A model generated the notes under the pieces. It searched no databases. It had not been told where the DNA came from and saw only the letters and a list, made by a program, of their open reading frames with translations. From Methylobacterium sp. E-005 (GTDB lineage Bacteria; Pseudomonadota; Alphaproteobacteria; Rhizobiales; Beijerinckiaceae): a stretch of 64,000 nucleotides of DNA. The translations under genes were made by a program, and so were the position numbers. Positions 8,941 through 16,900 of the stretch are shown here, one piece after another. Positions within the stretch are counted from its first letter, which is position 1, and the number at the start of each line of letters is the position of its first letter. The stretch spans positions 124,001 through 188,000 of the forward strand of contig NZ_JAKSYG010000240.1 in assembly GCF_022829725.1 (NCBI RefSeq), in the 5' to 3' direction.

Positions 8941-10476
8941 ATGTTGATCTTCGAATGGGTTGTCGGCGTCCTGTTCGGCGCCGTGCTCCTGGCCGGTCTG
9001 GCGCGTCGCCTCGGAGCCCCGTATCCGGCCTTCCTGGCGCTCGGGGGCATCGGCCTCGCCTTCGTGCCCGGCGTCCCGAACCTGCGGCTCGATCCCGAGC
9101 TCGCCCTCGCGCTGTTCCTGGCCCCCGTCCTGCTCGATGCCGGCTTCGATGCCTCGGTGCGGGACATGAAGGTGAACTGGCGTCCGGTGCTGGGGCTCGC
9201 GGTCGGCGCCGTGGTGGTGACGACGCTGGCGGTGGCGATCGTCGCCCGCCTGATCGTGCCCGACATGCCGTTCTCGGCCTGCATCGTCCTCGGCGCGGTG
9301 GTGGCGCCCCCGGACGCGGTGGCGGCTTTGGCGGTGCTCAAGCACGCGCCGATGCCCCACCGGCTCGCCACGATTCTGCGCGGCGAGAGCCTACTCAACG
9401 ACGCCGCCTCGCTGCTGATCTACCGGCTCGCGGTCGCCGCCGCGATGGCGGGCAGCTTCCATCCGGCCGAGGTGGCGCCGGCCTTCCTGCTCGGCGTCGT
9501 CGCGAGCCTTCTGGTCGGACCCGTCCTCGGCCTCCTCTTCGTCGCCTTGACCCGGCGGGTCACCGACCCGGCGAGCGCGATCGTGATGCAGTTCGTGGTC
9601 GCGTTCGGGATCTGGCTCGCGGCCGAGCGGCTGGAATTGTCGGGGGTGCTTACGATCGTCACCTTCGCGGTGACGGTCGCCCGCCGGGCGCCCGGGATCA
9701 CGGCGCCGCGCGCTCGGGTAATCTCCTACGCGGTCTGGGACACGGCTGTGTTCGTGCTCAACGTCCTGGCCTTCGTGCTGATCGGGATCCAGATCGGCCC
9801 CATCCAGGAGCGGCTGTCCGGCGCGGATGCGTGGCAGGCGCTGATCCTCGCCGCGGCGACCTTCGCGACCGTCGTGCTGACCCGGCTCGCCTGGGTGATG
9901 CCGACCACGGGCCTGCGGGGCTTCGGCCTGCGGCAGGCGGGGGCCCAGGCCCGGCTCGGCCCCGGTCTCGCTCTCTCCTGGGCGGGGATGCGCGGCATCG
10001 TGACGGTGGCCGCCGCCCTGGCGCTGCCCGCCGATTTCCCGCGGCGGGACCTCGTGGTGGTCGCCGCCTTCTGCACGGTCCTCGGGACGCTCGTCGTTCA
10101 GGGTCTGACCCTGCGGCCGCTGCTGGCACACCTGAAGCTGGAGGACGACGATCCCGTGGGGCGCGAGACCGGACGCGCCCGGGCGACCGCCTACAAGGCC
10201 GCCCTCGACTCGCTCGCGGAAGCCGAGGACGAACCCGCCACCGACGCCCTGCGCGCCGAGTTCCGCGCGGCGCTCGCGGAGGCCGAGGAACACGAGGAGG
10301 GCCGCGCCCCGGAGAGCCTGCCGGCCGATGCCGCCCGGCGCCGGGCCGTCGAGGCGGCCCGCGATGCGGTCCTGGCCCTGCGCCACCGCGGCCGGATCGG
10401 CGACGACGCCTATTACCTGCTGGAGGAGGAGTTCGACTGGGCCGAGCTCAGCGCCACGCCGAAGGCGGAGACGTAA
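8941..10476 (+). CDS. Na+/H+ antiporter, CPA1 (NhaP-type) family
   Basis: A 511-residue inner-membrane cation/proton antiporter with about 11-12 hydrophobic segments over residues 1-400. The ion-binding motif appears as VVAPPDAVAAL (Asp125), and the second conserved motif is RGESLLNDAASLLIYR (Glu149, Asn153, Asp154). A hydrophilic, Glu-rich cytosolic tail follows from about residue 405, probably helical. Such proteins exchange Na+ or K+ for protons in pH and salt homeostasis. It converges with gshB, with only 10 bases between the stops. Confidence 0.9.
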   Translation: MLIFEWVVGVLFGAVLLAGLARRLGAPYPAFLALGGIGLAFVPGVPNLRLDPELALALFLAPVLLDAGFDASVRDMKVNWRPVLGLAVGAVVVTTLAVAIVARLIVPDMPFSACIVLGAVVAPPDAVAALAVLKHAPMPHRLATILRGESLLNDAASLLIYRLAVAAAMAGSFHPAEVAPAFLLGVVASLLVGPVLGLLFVALTRRVTDPASAIVMQFVVAFGIWLAAERLELSGVLTIVTFAVTVARRAPGITAPRARVISYAVWDTAVFVLNVLAFVLIGIQIGPIQERLSGADAWQALILAAATFATVVLTRLAWVMPTTGLRGFGLRQAGAQARLGPGLALSWAGMRGIVTVAAALALPADFPRRDLVVVAAFCTVLGTLVVQGLTLRPLLAHLKLEDDDPVGRETGRARATAYKAALDSLAEAEDEPATDALRAEFRAALAEAEEHEEGRAPESLPADAARRRAVEAARDAVLALRHRGRIGDDAYYLLEEEFDWAELSATPKAET

Positions 10477-10486
10477 GAGCGCGTTA

Positions 10487-11443
10487 TCACACGCCCTTGC
10501 GCGCCGCGATCCGCGCCTCGATCGCATCCCAGACCGCCACCGACAGGTCCGGCCCGCCGAGCCGCTGGATCGCGCGGATGCCGGTGGGGGAGGTGACGTT
10601 GATCTCGGTCAGGTGGCCGTCGATCACGTCGATCCCCACGAGGATCAGTCCCCGCCGCGCCAGTTCCGGCCCGATCGTCGCGCAGATCTCGCGCTCGCGC
10701 TCGGTCAGCTCCGAGGCGGAGGCGGCGCCGCCCCGGACCATGTTGGAGCGGATATCGTTGGCCGCCGGCACCCGGTTGACCGCGCCCATCGCCACGCCGT
10801 CCACCAGGATGATGCGCTTGTCCCCCTCGGTCACCCGGTCGAGATAGCGCTGGATCACCCAGGCCTCCCGGAAGGTGGTGGCGAACAGGTCGAACATCGA
10901 GCCGAAATTCGGATCCGTCTCGGTCACCTTGAACACGGCCGCGCCGCCGTGCCCGTGCAGCGGCTTCATCGCCACCGTGCCGTGCTCCAGCCGGAACGCC
11001 TCGATCTCCGCCTTGTCGCGGCTGATCAGGGTGGGTGGCATCAGTTCGGGGAAATCGAGGACGAACAGCTTCTCCGGGGCGTTGCGCACCTCGAAGGGGT
11101 CGTTCACCACGAGCGTCTCCGGGTGGATCCGCTCCAGCATGTGGGTGGCCGTGATGTAGGCCATGTCGAAGGGCGGGTCCTGGCGCATCAGCACCACGTC
11201 CGCCTCGGCGAGGTCGATCCGCTCCGGCGGCGTCAGGGTGAAATGTGCGCCCTCGACATCCTGAACGGTCAGCCGCTCGACCCGGGCCGTTACCCGCCGG
11301 CCCTGCATCGAGAGCCGGTCCGGCGTGTAGTACACGAGCGTGTGTCCCCGCCGCTGGGCTTCCAGCAGCAGGGCGAAGGTCGTGTCACCCGCGATCCGGA
11401 TATTCTGGATCGGGTCCATCTGGACGGCGACAGTCAGGCCCAT
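10487..11443 (-). CDS. gshB: Glutathione synthetase
   Basis: A bacterial-type glutathione synthetase (318 aa), an ATP-grasp ligase that joins gamma-glutamylcysteine and glycine. The N-terminus VAVQMDPIQNIRIAGDTTF is diagnostic, as are VLMRQDPPFDMAYITAT, VVNDPFEVRNAPEKL, AMKPLHGHGGAAVFK (the nucleotide-clamping loop), RSNMVRGGAA and GIDVIDGHLTEINVTSPTG (metal ligands near the C-terminus). Length and motif order are normal. Two other glutathione-related genes are in the window, gloB and a GGT-like gene, but neither is linked to it. Confidence 0.96.
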   Translation of the reverse strand: MGLTVAVQMDPIQNIRIAGDTTFALLLEAQRRGHTLVYYTPDRLSMQGRRVTARVERLTVQDVEGAHFTLTPPERIDLAEADVVLMRQDPPFDMAYITATHMLERIHPETLVVNDPFEVRNAPEKLFVLDFPELMPPTLISRDKAEIEAFRLEHGTVAMKPLHGHGGAAVFKVTETDPNFGSMFDLFATTFREAWVIQRYLDRVTEGDKRIILVDGVAMGAVNRVPAANDIRSNMVRGGAASASELTEREREICATIGPELARRGLILVGIDVIDGHLTEINVTSPTGIRAIQRLGGPDLSVAVWDAIEARIAARKGV

Positions 11444-11489
11444 CCGAAACGTCCCTTGCCAGCGCCGCGCATCGTGATCGCCGCTCGGC

Positions 11490-11777
11490 TCACTCGTCGG
11501 ACAGCGATTTGGTGCCCGTGCGCTTGTCGTAATCGCCGATCGCCGCGCGGCATTCGGGCGACAGGCGCTTGCGGTTGCGCGTCATGCATTTCTCCGCGTC
11601 CGAGCTGTTCGGATCGACGCCGGCGCAGAGGCGGAAGTAATCGTTGGCACAGCCGAGCTGCAGACCCTGGTCGTCGCGCTGGGCGTAGGCCGGGCCGGCG
11701 GCGAGGGCGAGCAGCGCCAGCGCAGACAGCCCACGGCGGCGGACGGCGCGCAGGGAACGTTCCGGAACCAGTCGCAT
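11490..11777 (-). CDS. Small secreted Cys-rich-repeat protein
   Basis: A 95-residue protein with an Arg-rich start and a signal peptide (LSALALLALAAGPAYA, cleavage near residue 32). The mature part has one unit spaced like the cysteine-rich repeat family: CANDYFRLCAG, then about 12 residues to EKCM, then LSPECRAAI. Its four cysteines could form two disulfides in the periplasm. Proteins with this repeat are widespread in Rhizobiales without known function. It lies just upstream of gshB on the same strand, with 46 bases between, and may be co-transcribed with it. Confidence 0.75.
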   Translation of the reverse strand: MRLVPERSLRAVRRRGLSALALLALAAGPAYAQRDDQGLQLGCANDYFRLCAGVDPNSSDAEKCMTRNRKRLSPECRAAIGDYDKRTGTKSLSDE

Positions 11778-12219
11778 TCAGCGGTGTCCTCAAATCTCGC
11801 TCGGGCGGAGAACCGATGCGGCGGTCCCCCCTCCACCCGCACCCGGCATATCGGTCGCGCCGGGCGCTAGGCAAGCGCTGGAGGTTCGACGGAGTGCCGC
11901 GCAGCACCGTCGCAGCACGGCTGCGCCAGACTGTGGCCGCAGTGCCGCAGCCGCCGCTCCCGCCGCCCGCGGAGGCCTTCGGACAAGAAGAGGCCCCACC
12001 CGGTTTCGGGCAGGGCCACAAGTCGAAGGGAGGAAACGCCCGCCATGGGCGGATGAGCCCACGCAATTCCCACGCCAACCTCTTGAAAGAGCGCGATACC
12101 GATCCATCGGCGAGAAAGAGTCCGTTAACCACCCCGTGATGCATTGCTTTCGTAGCCCTTGCCGACGCCCTCGCTGGGCCCGGGCCGGATGCTCGGATAG
12201 CCGACAGGAGCCGGAGACC
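11778..12219. other. Intergenic region without a supported gene
   Basis: This holds the upstream regions of the Cys-rich protein (minus strand) and the 68-residue protein (plus strand). Short open frames exist on both strands but their translations are Arg/Ala/Pro-rich noise. A GTTAACC at about 12122-12128 is the only AT-rich motif that stands out. No hairpin followed by a T-run is seen. Confidence 0.5.
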
Positions 12220-12426
12220 ATGACGCCTTTCAAACCGCAGGAGACCGTCGACCGCCCGCGCATCCGGGTCGGCGCGATGGGTCACTCCGCACCGGTCGCG
12301 GACGCGATGGTGATTCCCTTCCCCGAGCCCGAGGCGCGACGGGGCCGCCGGATCCCGCGCTCGGGGGAACCCCGGGGCGAGATCCTGCTGTTCCTCGGCG
12401 TGCGCTACGAGCGCCTCGCGTCCTGA
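12220..12426 (+). CDS. Hypothetical small protein (68 aa)
   Basis: A 68-residue basic protein that I do not recognise. The ATG at 12220 has GGAG seven bases upstream. It contains AMVIPFPEPEARRGRRIPR and ends GEILLFLGVRYERLAS, a hydrophobic-aromatic C-terminus that could be a beta strand. No signal peptide or membrane segment is present. It precedes a lipoprotein gene by 13 bases on the same strand, so the two may share a transcript. An upstream in-frame ATG at 12136 would add 28 residues of low-complexity Arg-rich sequence and is less likely. Confidence 0.5.
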   Translation: MTPFKPQETVDRPRIRVGAMGHSAPVADAMVIPFPEPEARRGRRIPRSGEPRGEILLFLGVRYERLAS

Positions 12427-12439
12427 CGGCATCCGGGGG

Positions 12440-13279
12440 ATGCCCGCACGGCGACGCGACCGACCCGAGAGCACCGCGACCCCGATCCGGTCGACCGGCC
12501 GCCCGGCCCGGCTCCTGTCGGCCTGTGCGGCGCTGGCTTTGCTCGCCGCCTGCACGCAGAGCGGCGATTTCGGACGGCCGCGGACGGGCGTCTGGAACGG
12601 CCTGATCGACACCACCGGCAGCTTCAGCACCCATGACCGCGGGCGGCTCCTGCTCGATTCGGGGCTGACCGACGACGAGCAGGCCCTGCGCGACCGCGCG
12701 TGGCGGTTCGTGCAGCCCGCCAGCACCTTCTCGGCCTTCCAAGATCTTCTGCTCGGCCTCGCCAGCGCCCATGCGATGCCGCCGACTTGGCGCTTCGAGG
12801 AGATCGGCGCCTATTACGACGCCCTGACCGCCGAACCCTCCCGCTCGCCGGTTTCCCGGTACCGGCAGCTCGGCGACGACGCCACGGCGGATGCCCGGCT
12901 GATCCCGTTCTTCACGGCGCTCGCCGCCCGGGTGATCGATGCGGACGCCGCGCGCCTGCGCAGCCTGCCCTTCGCCAAGACACTCGACGTGGCGGATGTG
13001 CGGGACGCCGCCCAGCGCGTCGCCGAGAATCGCTGCCTGATCGCCTGGGTGCGGATCGAGGCCGGCCTGCGGCTGGCCCGCTACCGCTTCGCCCTGGAAC
13101 ACCTGTTCGCGGCCGCGCCCGCGCCGGAATCCGTCTCGGCCGAGCGATCGATCATGATGTTGGCGGCCCGACGCAACCTGCTCGACCCGCTCCTGCCCGC
13201 GGATGCCGCCGCCCGATGCGGGCTGGAGGCCATGCCGCTGCCGGTCGCCCAGGCGGGGCCGCTGGTGGTGAAGGACTGA
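12440..13279 (+). CDS. Hypothetical lipoprotein
   Basis: A 279-residue predicted lipoprotein. A basic N-terminus is followed by the hydrophobic segment LLSACAALALLAAC, whose lipobox (LLAAC) puts the acylated cysteine at about residue 38. The mature region is mostly alpha-helical, with WNGLIDTTGSFSTHDRGRLLLDSGLTDDEQALRDRAWRF split over residues 52-91 and a helical C-terminal half. I recognise no enzymatic motif. Its role at the envelope is unknown. The nearest downstream gene is motA after 247 bases. Confidence 0.7.
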   Translation: MPARRRDRPESTATPIRSTGRPARLLSACAALALLAACTQSGDFGRPRTGVWNGLIDTTGSFSTHDRGRLLLDSGLTDDEQALRDRAWRFVQPASTFSAFQDLLLGLASAHAMPPTWRFEEIGAYYDALTAEPSRSPVSRYRQLGDDATADARLIPFFTALAARVIDADAARLRSLPFAKTLDVADVRDAAQRVAENRCLIAWVRIEAGLRLARYRFALEHLFAAAPAPESVSAERSIMMLAARRNLLDPLLPADAAARCGLEAMPLPVAQAGPLVVKD

Positions 13280-13436
13280 GCGGGCGGGCGCGACCATGTC
13301 GCTCGCCCTGGGAATGCGGGCGCCCGTGACCGTCGCCGCGAGGGTTCGTGCAGTTTGCGTCAGGCCGATATCGGCCCGTCCGCGTTCGCGCAGTTTCGCA
13401 TCGAGGCCGACGTCGCCACCACGCTCTGGCACAACT

Positions 13437-13452
13437 CTAACGCGCCGTTAAC
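13437..13452 (+). promoter_or_regulatory. Candidate CtrA-like box upstream of motA
   Basis: The sequence CTAA, seven bases (CGCGCCG), then TTAAC matches the CtrA consensus TTAA-N7-TTAAC with one mismatch. It lies about 75 bases before the motA start. CtrA controls motility genes in many alphaproteobacteria. A box of the same geometry lies upstream of cheY at 24253-24267. Assignment to CtrA is inference. Confidence 0.45.
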
Positions 13453-13526
13453 CAAGATCAGTGATGTCCCAATCCATGAGTAGCTTCGCGCGGGTTGTCC
13501 CCGCCGCCGCACAAGGACGCTGAATC

Positions 13527-14390
13527 ATGCGGCTGATCGTCGGCACATTGATCGTTTTCGCCTGCGTCTTCGGCAGCTACGCGGCGATGGGTGGCCATCT
13601 GCTGGTCCTTTGGCAGCCGTTCGAGTTTGTCATCATCCTCGGTGCAGCGATCGGCGCTTTCGTCATCGGAAACATCGGGCCGGTGCTGAAGGCCGTGCCC
13701 GGCATGCTGGGCACGCTCGTGAAAGGCCCCAAATACAACCAGCAATCCTATGTCGAGCTGCTGGGAATGCAGTATTCGCTGTTCAAACTCGCGAAGCAGA
13801 AGGGTGCGATGGCGCTCGAGCCGCACATCGAGGACCCGGCCGAGTCGTCGCTGTTCAACGCCTTCCCGACCTTCGCGGCGAACCATCACGCGGTCGAGTT
13901 CGTGTGCGACTACATGCGCATGGTGACGCTGGGCGCCAACAACGTCCACGAGATCGACGCGCTCATGGATGAGGAGTTGCAGACGCACCACCAGGAGCAA
14001 GAGCGCGTCGTGTCAGCCATGCAGTCGCTCGCCGACGGAACGCCGGCACTGGGCATCGTCGCCGCCGTGCTCGGCGTGATCAAGACGATGGGGGCGATCA
14101 AGGAGCCGCCGGAGGTGCTGGGACACCTGATCGGCGGCGCGCTCGTCGGCACCTTCTTCGGCGTCTTCATCGCCTATGGCTTCTTCGGGCCCATGGCGCA
14201 GTCGCTCAAGAGCCTCTTCGAGGCGGAATCCAAATACTACCTGTCACTCAAGGCGGGTCTCCTCGCCCATATCAGCGGCCAACCGCCGGTGATGGCGGTC
14301 GAGTTTGCCCGCAAGTCTCTGATGAGCGACGTCCGCCCGACCTTCAGCGAGGTGGAGGCGGCAACCGCCGCCCTGCCCGCCCAGGCCTGA
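13527..14390 (+). CDS. motA: Flagellar motor stator protein MotA
   Basis: A 287-residue inner-membrane stator subunit. Four hydrophobic segments are visible: about 1-22, 30-50, 170-190 and 200-222. A large cytoplasmic loop lies between the second and third; it carries the charged stretch that contacts the rotor protein FliG. DGTPALGIVAAVLGVIKTM and ALVGTFFGVFIAYGFFGPMA are the conserved third and fourth segments. MotA with MotB forms the proton channel that drives flagellar rotation. The gene lies 22 bases before motB. The two stand apart from any flagellar structural cluster in the window. Confidence 0.95.
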   Translation: MRLIVGTLIVFACVFGSYAAMGGHLLVLWQPFEFVIILGAAIGAFVIGNIGPVLKAVPGMLGTLVKGPKYNQQSYVELLGMQYSLFKLAKQKGAMALEPHIEDPAESSLFNAFPTFAANHHAVEFVCDYMRMVTLGANNVHEIDALMDEELQTHHQEQERVVSAMQSLADGTPALGIVAAVLGVIKTMGAIKEPPEVLGHLIGGALVGTFFGVFIAYGFFGPMAQSLKSLFEAESKYYLSLKAGLLAHISGQPPVMAVEFARKSLMSDVRPTFSEVEAATAALPAQA

Positions 14391-14412
14391 TCCGGTTTCC
14401 AGCAGGGACGCG

Positions 14413-15279
14413 ATGACCCAGCCGATCATCATCATCAAGAAGGTCAAGAAGGCCGCTCATGGCCATCACGGCGGGGCCTGGAAGATCGCCTATGCGGACT
14501 TCGTGACCGCCATGATGGCGTTCTTCCTGCTGATGTGGCTGATCAGCATGACGACGCAGGAGCAGAAGATCGGTTTGGCGGAATACTTCTCGCCGGCGGC
14601 TCTGAGCCCGGCAACCAGTGGCGCCGGCGGAATTCTGTACGGCAGAGCCCTGGATACGTCGGGCAACAAGCCATCCACACCCCGCGAGGCAGAGAGGGGC
14701 TCGGCCGAGGAGGCGGACAAGGCGCGTTCGACCACGCCGGGCCGCGCCAGCGATCTCGATGCCAGCCGTCCGGCCGCCAGCGTCCAGGCCAACTACAGCG
14801 CCATCGCCAGCCTCCGGCAGGCGCTCCAGTCGATGCCCGACATTGCCGAGCTGTCGAAGAACATCGTGATCGAGCCCACCAAGGAGGGCGTGGACGTTTC
14901 CCTCGTGGATCAGGACGGCCGCTCCATGTTCCGCGAGGGATCCGTCGAACCCTACGAGCGCACCCGGCGCGTTCTGGAGGCGCTCGCGCCGACCCTGCGC
15001 CGGCTGCCCAATCGCCTGTCCATAACCGGCCACACATCCGTCGCGCGCCCGGGCTCGACGCGGGCCGGCGAACCCTGGAGCCTCACCGCCGGGCGTGCGC
15101 TCGCCGTGCGCGAGATTTTGGCGGGTTCCGGGGTTCCCAACGACAACTTCGTGTCCGTGGTCGGACGCGCCGACACCGAGCCGGTTTTCCCCGACAATCC
15201 CTACCTCGCGCCGAACCGACGGGTGACGGTCACACTGCTCAATGCGAGCCCGCCGGTGCCCCCGAACATTCTTCGCTGA
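14413..15279 (+). CDS. motB: Flagellar motor stator protein MotB
   Basis: A 288-residue stator subunit. The plug and transmembrane region near residues 18-45 contains WKIAYADFVTAMMAFFLLMWL, with the proton-carrying Asp in YADFVTAMMA. A long variable linker follows (about 60-140). The C-terminal OmpA-like peptidoglycan-binding domain (about 150-285) has ITGHTSV, LTAGRALAVREIL, VVGRADTEPVFPDN and NRRVTVTLL. It anchors MotA/MotB to the cell wall. It is translated from ATG at 14413, just after motA, and is the last gene of that pair. Confidence 0.95.
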   Translation: MTQPIIIIKKVKKAAHGHHGGAWKIAYADFVTAMMAFFLLMWLISMTTQEQKIGLAEYFSPAALSPATSGAGGILYGRALDTSGNKPSTPREAERGSAEEADKARSTTPGRASDLDASRPAASVQANYSAIASLRQALQSMPDIAELSKNIVIEPTKEGVDVSLVDQDGRSMFREGSVEPYERTRRVLEALAPTLRRLPNRLSITGHTSVARPGSTRAGEPWSLTAGRALAVREILAGSGVPNDNFVSVVGRADTEPVFPDNPYLAPNRRVTVTLLNASPPVPPNILR

Positions 15280-15595
15280 CGGCAAGGCGCCTGGCAGCCT
15301 GAAAACAGCCTCCGCCGAAGGCGATACCGGTGCGGTGGAGGGCGTTGTCCAACACGGGCTCGGGGCCTGCACCCTTGCGACGCCGCAGGACACGACACAC
15401 GACCGGAACGCTTTAAAGCGGCACGCGAATCCACCCCTCATCGTGAGGTGCCCGAGCGCAGCGGCGTCGACGGAGCCTTCCGGATGGGCCTGCAATCCCG
15501 GGCCTCGTCCCTCGACGTCCGCCAACGCGGGCGCCTCAGGATGCGGCGGAGGGTCGAATGCAGCCGGGCGCGCCCGTGCACCGCTCGACGAGGCG
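15280..15595. other. Intergenic region between motB and a convergent gene
   Basis: No gene is supported. The right half is filled by a palindromic dispersed repeat (listed separately). The left part has no hairpin with a T-run, so I cannot name a terminator for motAB other than the repeat itself. Confidence 0.5.
15436..15545. repeat. Dispersed palindromic repeat (CATCCTGAGG type)
   Basis: About 110 bases whose ends are inverted copies: CATCGTGAGGTGCCCGA at 15439-15455 and, on the other strand, CATCCTGAGGCGCCCGC from 15543 to 15527, matching at 14 of 17 positions. Sequences beginning CTCATCCTGAGG are common between genes in Rhizobiales, from my general knowledge. It lies between motB and a convergent gene, where it could also help stop transcription. 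Copy number must be checked in the genome. Confidence 0.6.
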
Positions 15596-16225
15596 CTACC
15601 GCCCTGTGCCCTTACCGGTCGAATCCTTCCCCGCCGGCGCATCATCCGCAGTCGTGTCGGTGGTGCAGGAGACCGCCTGGATCTCGGCATTGGCGGCGGG
15701 GCGCTGGCTCGGCAGGCCGGCGATCACCCGCACCACCACGAAACCGCGGGCGTCCGGCGCCACGATGCGAACATCGCGGCTCGGGTCGTTCTCGTCGTCG
15801 TCCGCCAACGCCTCGTCGTACTGGGCACGGGTGAGGATCACGAGGTCCAGCGCACCGCGGACCGCGGCCTGATCGGTCACCGCGTAGAAAGCGCCGCGCC
15901 GGGCATGGGCGGCGAGCGACAGGGTGAGCGAGCCGGTCCGCGCCGAGACGCGCATCGGCCCGTCGGTCAGATCGTAGGCGCAGACGCCGACCGCCACGGC
16001 GGGGTCCGGGATCGGCAGCCACGCCTCGGGCGGGGAGGGGTCGTCGCCCGTCGCCACCGTGTAGATCGGCTGCGGATGGTCCAGGCTCTCGCTCGTCCGG
16101 GCGCGTGAGACCGCATCCGTCTCCGACAGGCGGGGGATCGCCAGGACCGCCGCGATATGGACGATCCCGGCCAGCACGAGGCCGAGCAGCGTGGCGTAGA
16201 CGAAGCGCAGGCTCACGACGCGCAT
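15596..16225 (-). CDS. DUF1254-like membrane-anchored protein
   Basis: A 209-residue protein with one N-terminal membrane segment (about 8-30, VYATLLGLVLAGIVHIAAVLAIP) and an outer-side domain with PDPAVAVGVCAYDLTDGP, GAFYAVTDQAAVRGALDLVIL and DARGFVVVRVIAGLPSQRP. From memory this resembles short DUF1254-type proteins found next to DUF1214 proteins in Rhizobiales; the name is tentative. The last ~25 residues are Thr/Asp/Lys-rich and probably disordered. It overlaps the upstream gene by 13 bases and is the third gene of the PBP1A operon. Function is unknown. Confidence 0.7.
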   Translation of the reverse strand: MRVVSLRFVYATLLGLVLAGIVHIAAVLAIPRLSETDAVSRARTSESLDHPQPIYTVATGDDPSPPEAWLPIPDPAVAVGVCAYDLTDGPMRVSARTGSLTLSLAAHARRGAFYAVTDQAAVRGALDLVILTRAQYDEALADDDENDPSRDVRIVAPDARGFVVVRVIAGLPSQRPAANAEIQAVSCTTDTTADDAPAGKDSTGKGTGR

Positions 16226-16896
16226 CCGAGACGGGTGATGGCCGGGACCGAGGTCCGGTCGAGGGAGCCGACGCTGGCAGCCGCCGGCGTGTCGTAGAGG
16301 CGCAAAGCCAGCCGCACCGGACCGCTCGCCCGGGGGCTCGGGAGCCAGTTGCCGGGCTGGACGTCCGGCGCGAGCATCACGGTGAACCGCCCATCGGCCG
16401 AGCGCAGGATTTCGGTCGAGGTGAAGCCTTCACGCAGGATGGGGCGGCCGGCCTCCCGGGGCCCGCGGCCGGCGACCGTGATGGTCCAGGCCCGGGCGGG
16501 GGGCGTCCCGCCGCCGATCCGGTAGGTGCAGGCGGCATCGAGCGTCTGGCCGTCATCGTCCGAAGCTGCCGTCAGGAGCAGACCTTCGCCCACCGCGAGG
16601 GGGATCTCGCCCCGGCGGGCGTTGACCGCCCGGGTGTAGGGGTCGGCATTCGCGGCGCCCGCCCGGGGCCAAGCCGTCCAGGCACCAACCTGCACGCCGC
16701 CGAAGGGATAGCCGCCGCGCGTCGCCCAGTCGGCGCTGGCGAGACCGAGGGCCCCGCCGAGCGCCAGGGCGTAGACGGCAAGCCCCGCAACCGAGCTCTT
16801 GCGCCACAGGCGCCGGACGAACCGGATCGCACCGCGGCGGGGTGCCGTCTCAGACGCGGCCGCGTGGCCGCCCGACACCGGGATCGCGTCCCTCAT
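16213..16896 (-). CDS. DUF1214-domain membrane-anchored protein
   Basis: A 227-residue protein. The N-terminus is cytoplasmic and basic, one membrane segment lies at about 35-55 (SVAGLAVYALALGGALGLAS), and the rest is a periplasmic domain resembling DUF1214. ANADPYTRAVNARRGEIPL, the ACTYRIGG segment, ARAWTITV and LAPDVQPGNWLPSP are the recognisable parts. The start at 16896 lies four bases after the PBP1A stop, so the two are tightly coupled; longer in-frame starts would overlap the PBP gene. Function is unknown, but the operon suggests a cell-envelope role. Confidence 0.72.
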   Translation of the reverse strand: MRDAIPVSGGHAAASETAPRRGAIRFVRRLWRKSSVAGLAVYALALGGALGLASADWATRGGYPFGGVQVGAWTAWPRAGAANADPYTRAVNARRGEIPLAVGEGLLLTAASDDDGQTLDAACTYRIGGGTPPARAWTITVAGRGPREAGRPILREGFTSTEILRSADGRFTVMLAPDVQPGNWLPSPRASGPVRLALRLYDTPAAASVGSLDRTSVPAITRLGCAS

Positions 16897-16900
16897 GCGC

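Noticed and set aside
13425..13445. Sigma-54 promoter upstream of motA (TGGCAC)
   Set aside because: The -24 element is present by chance but no GC at the -12 spacing follows.
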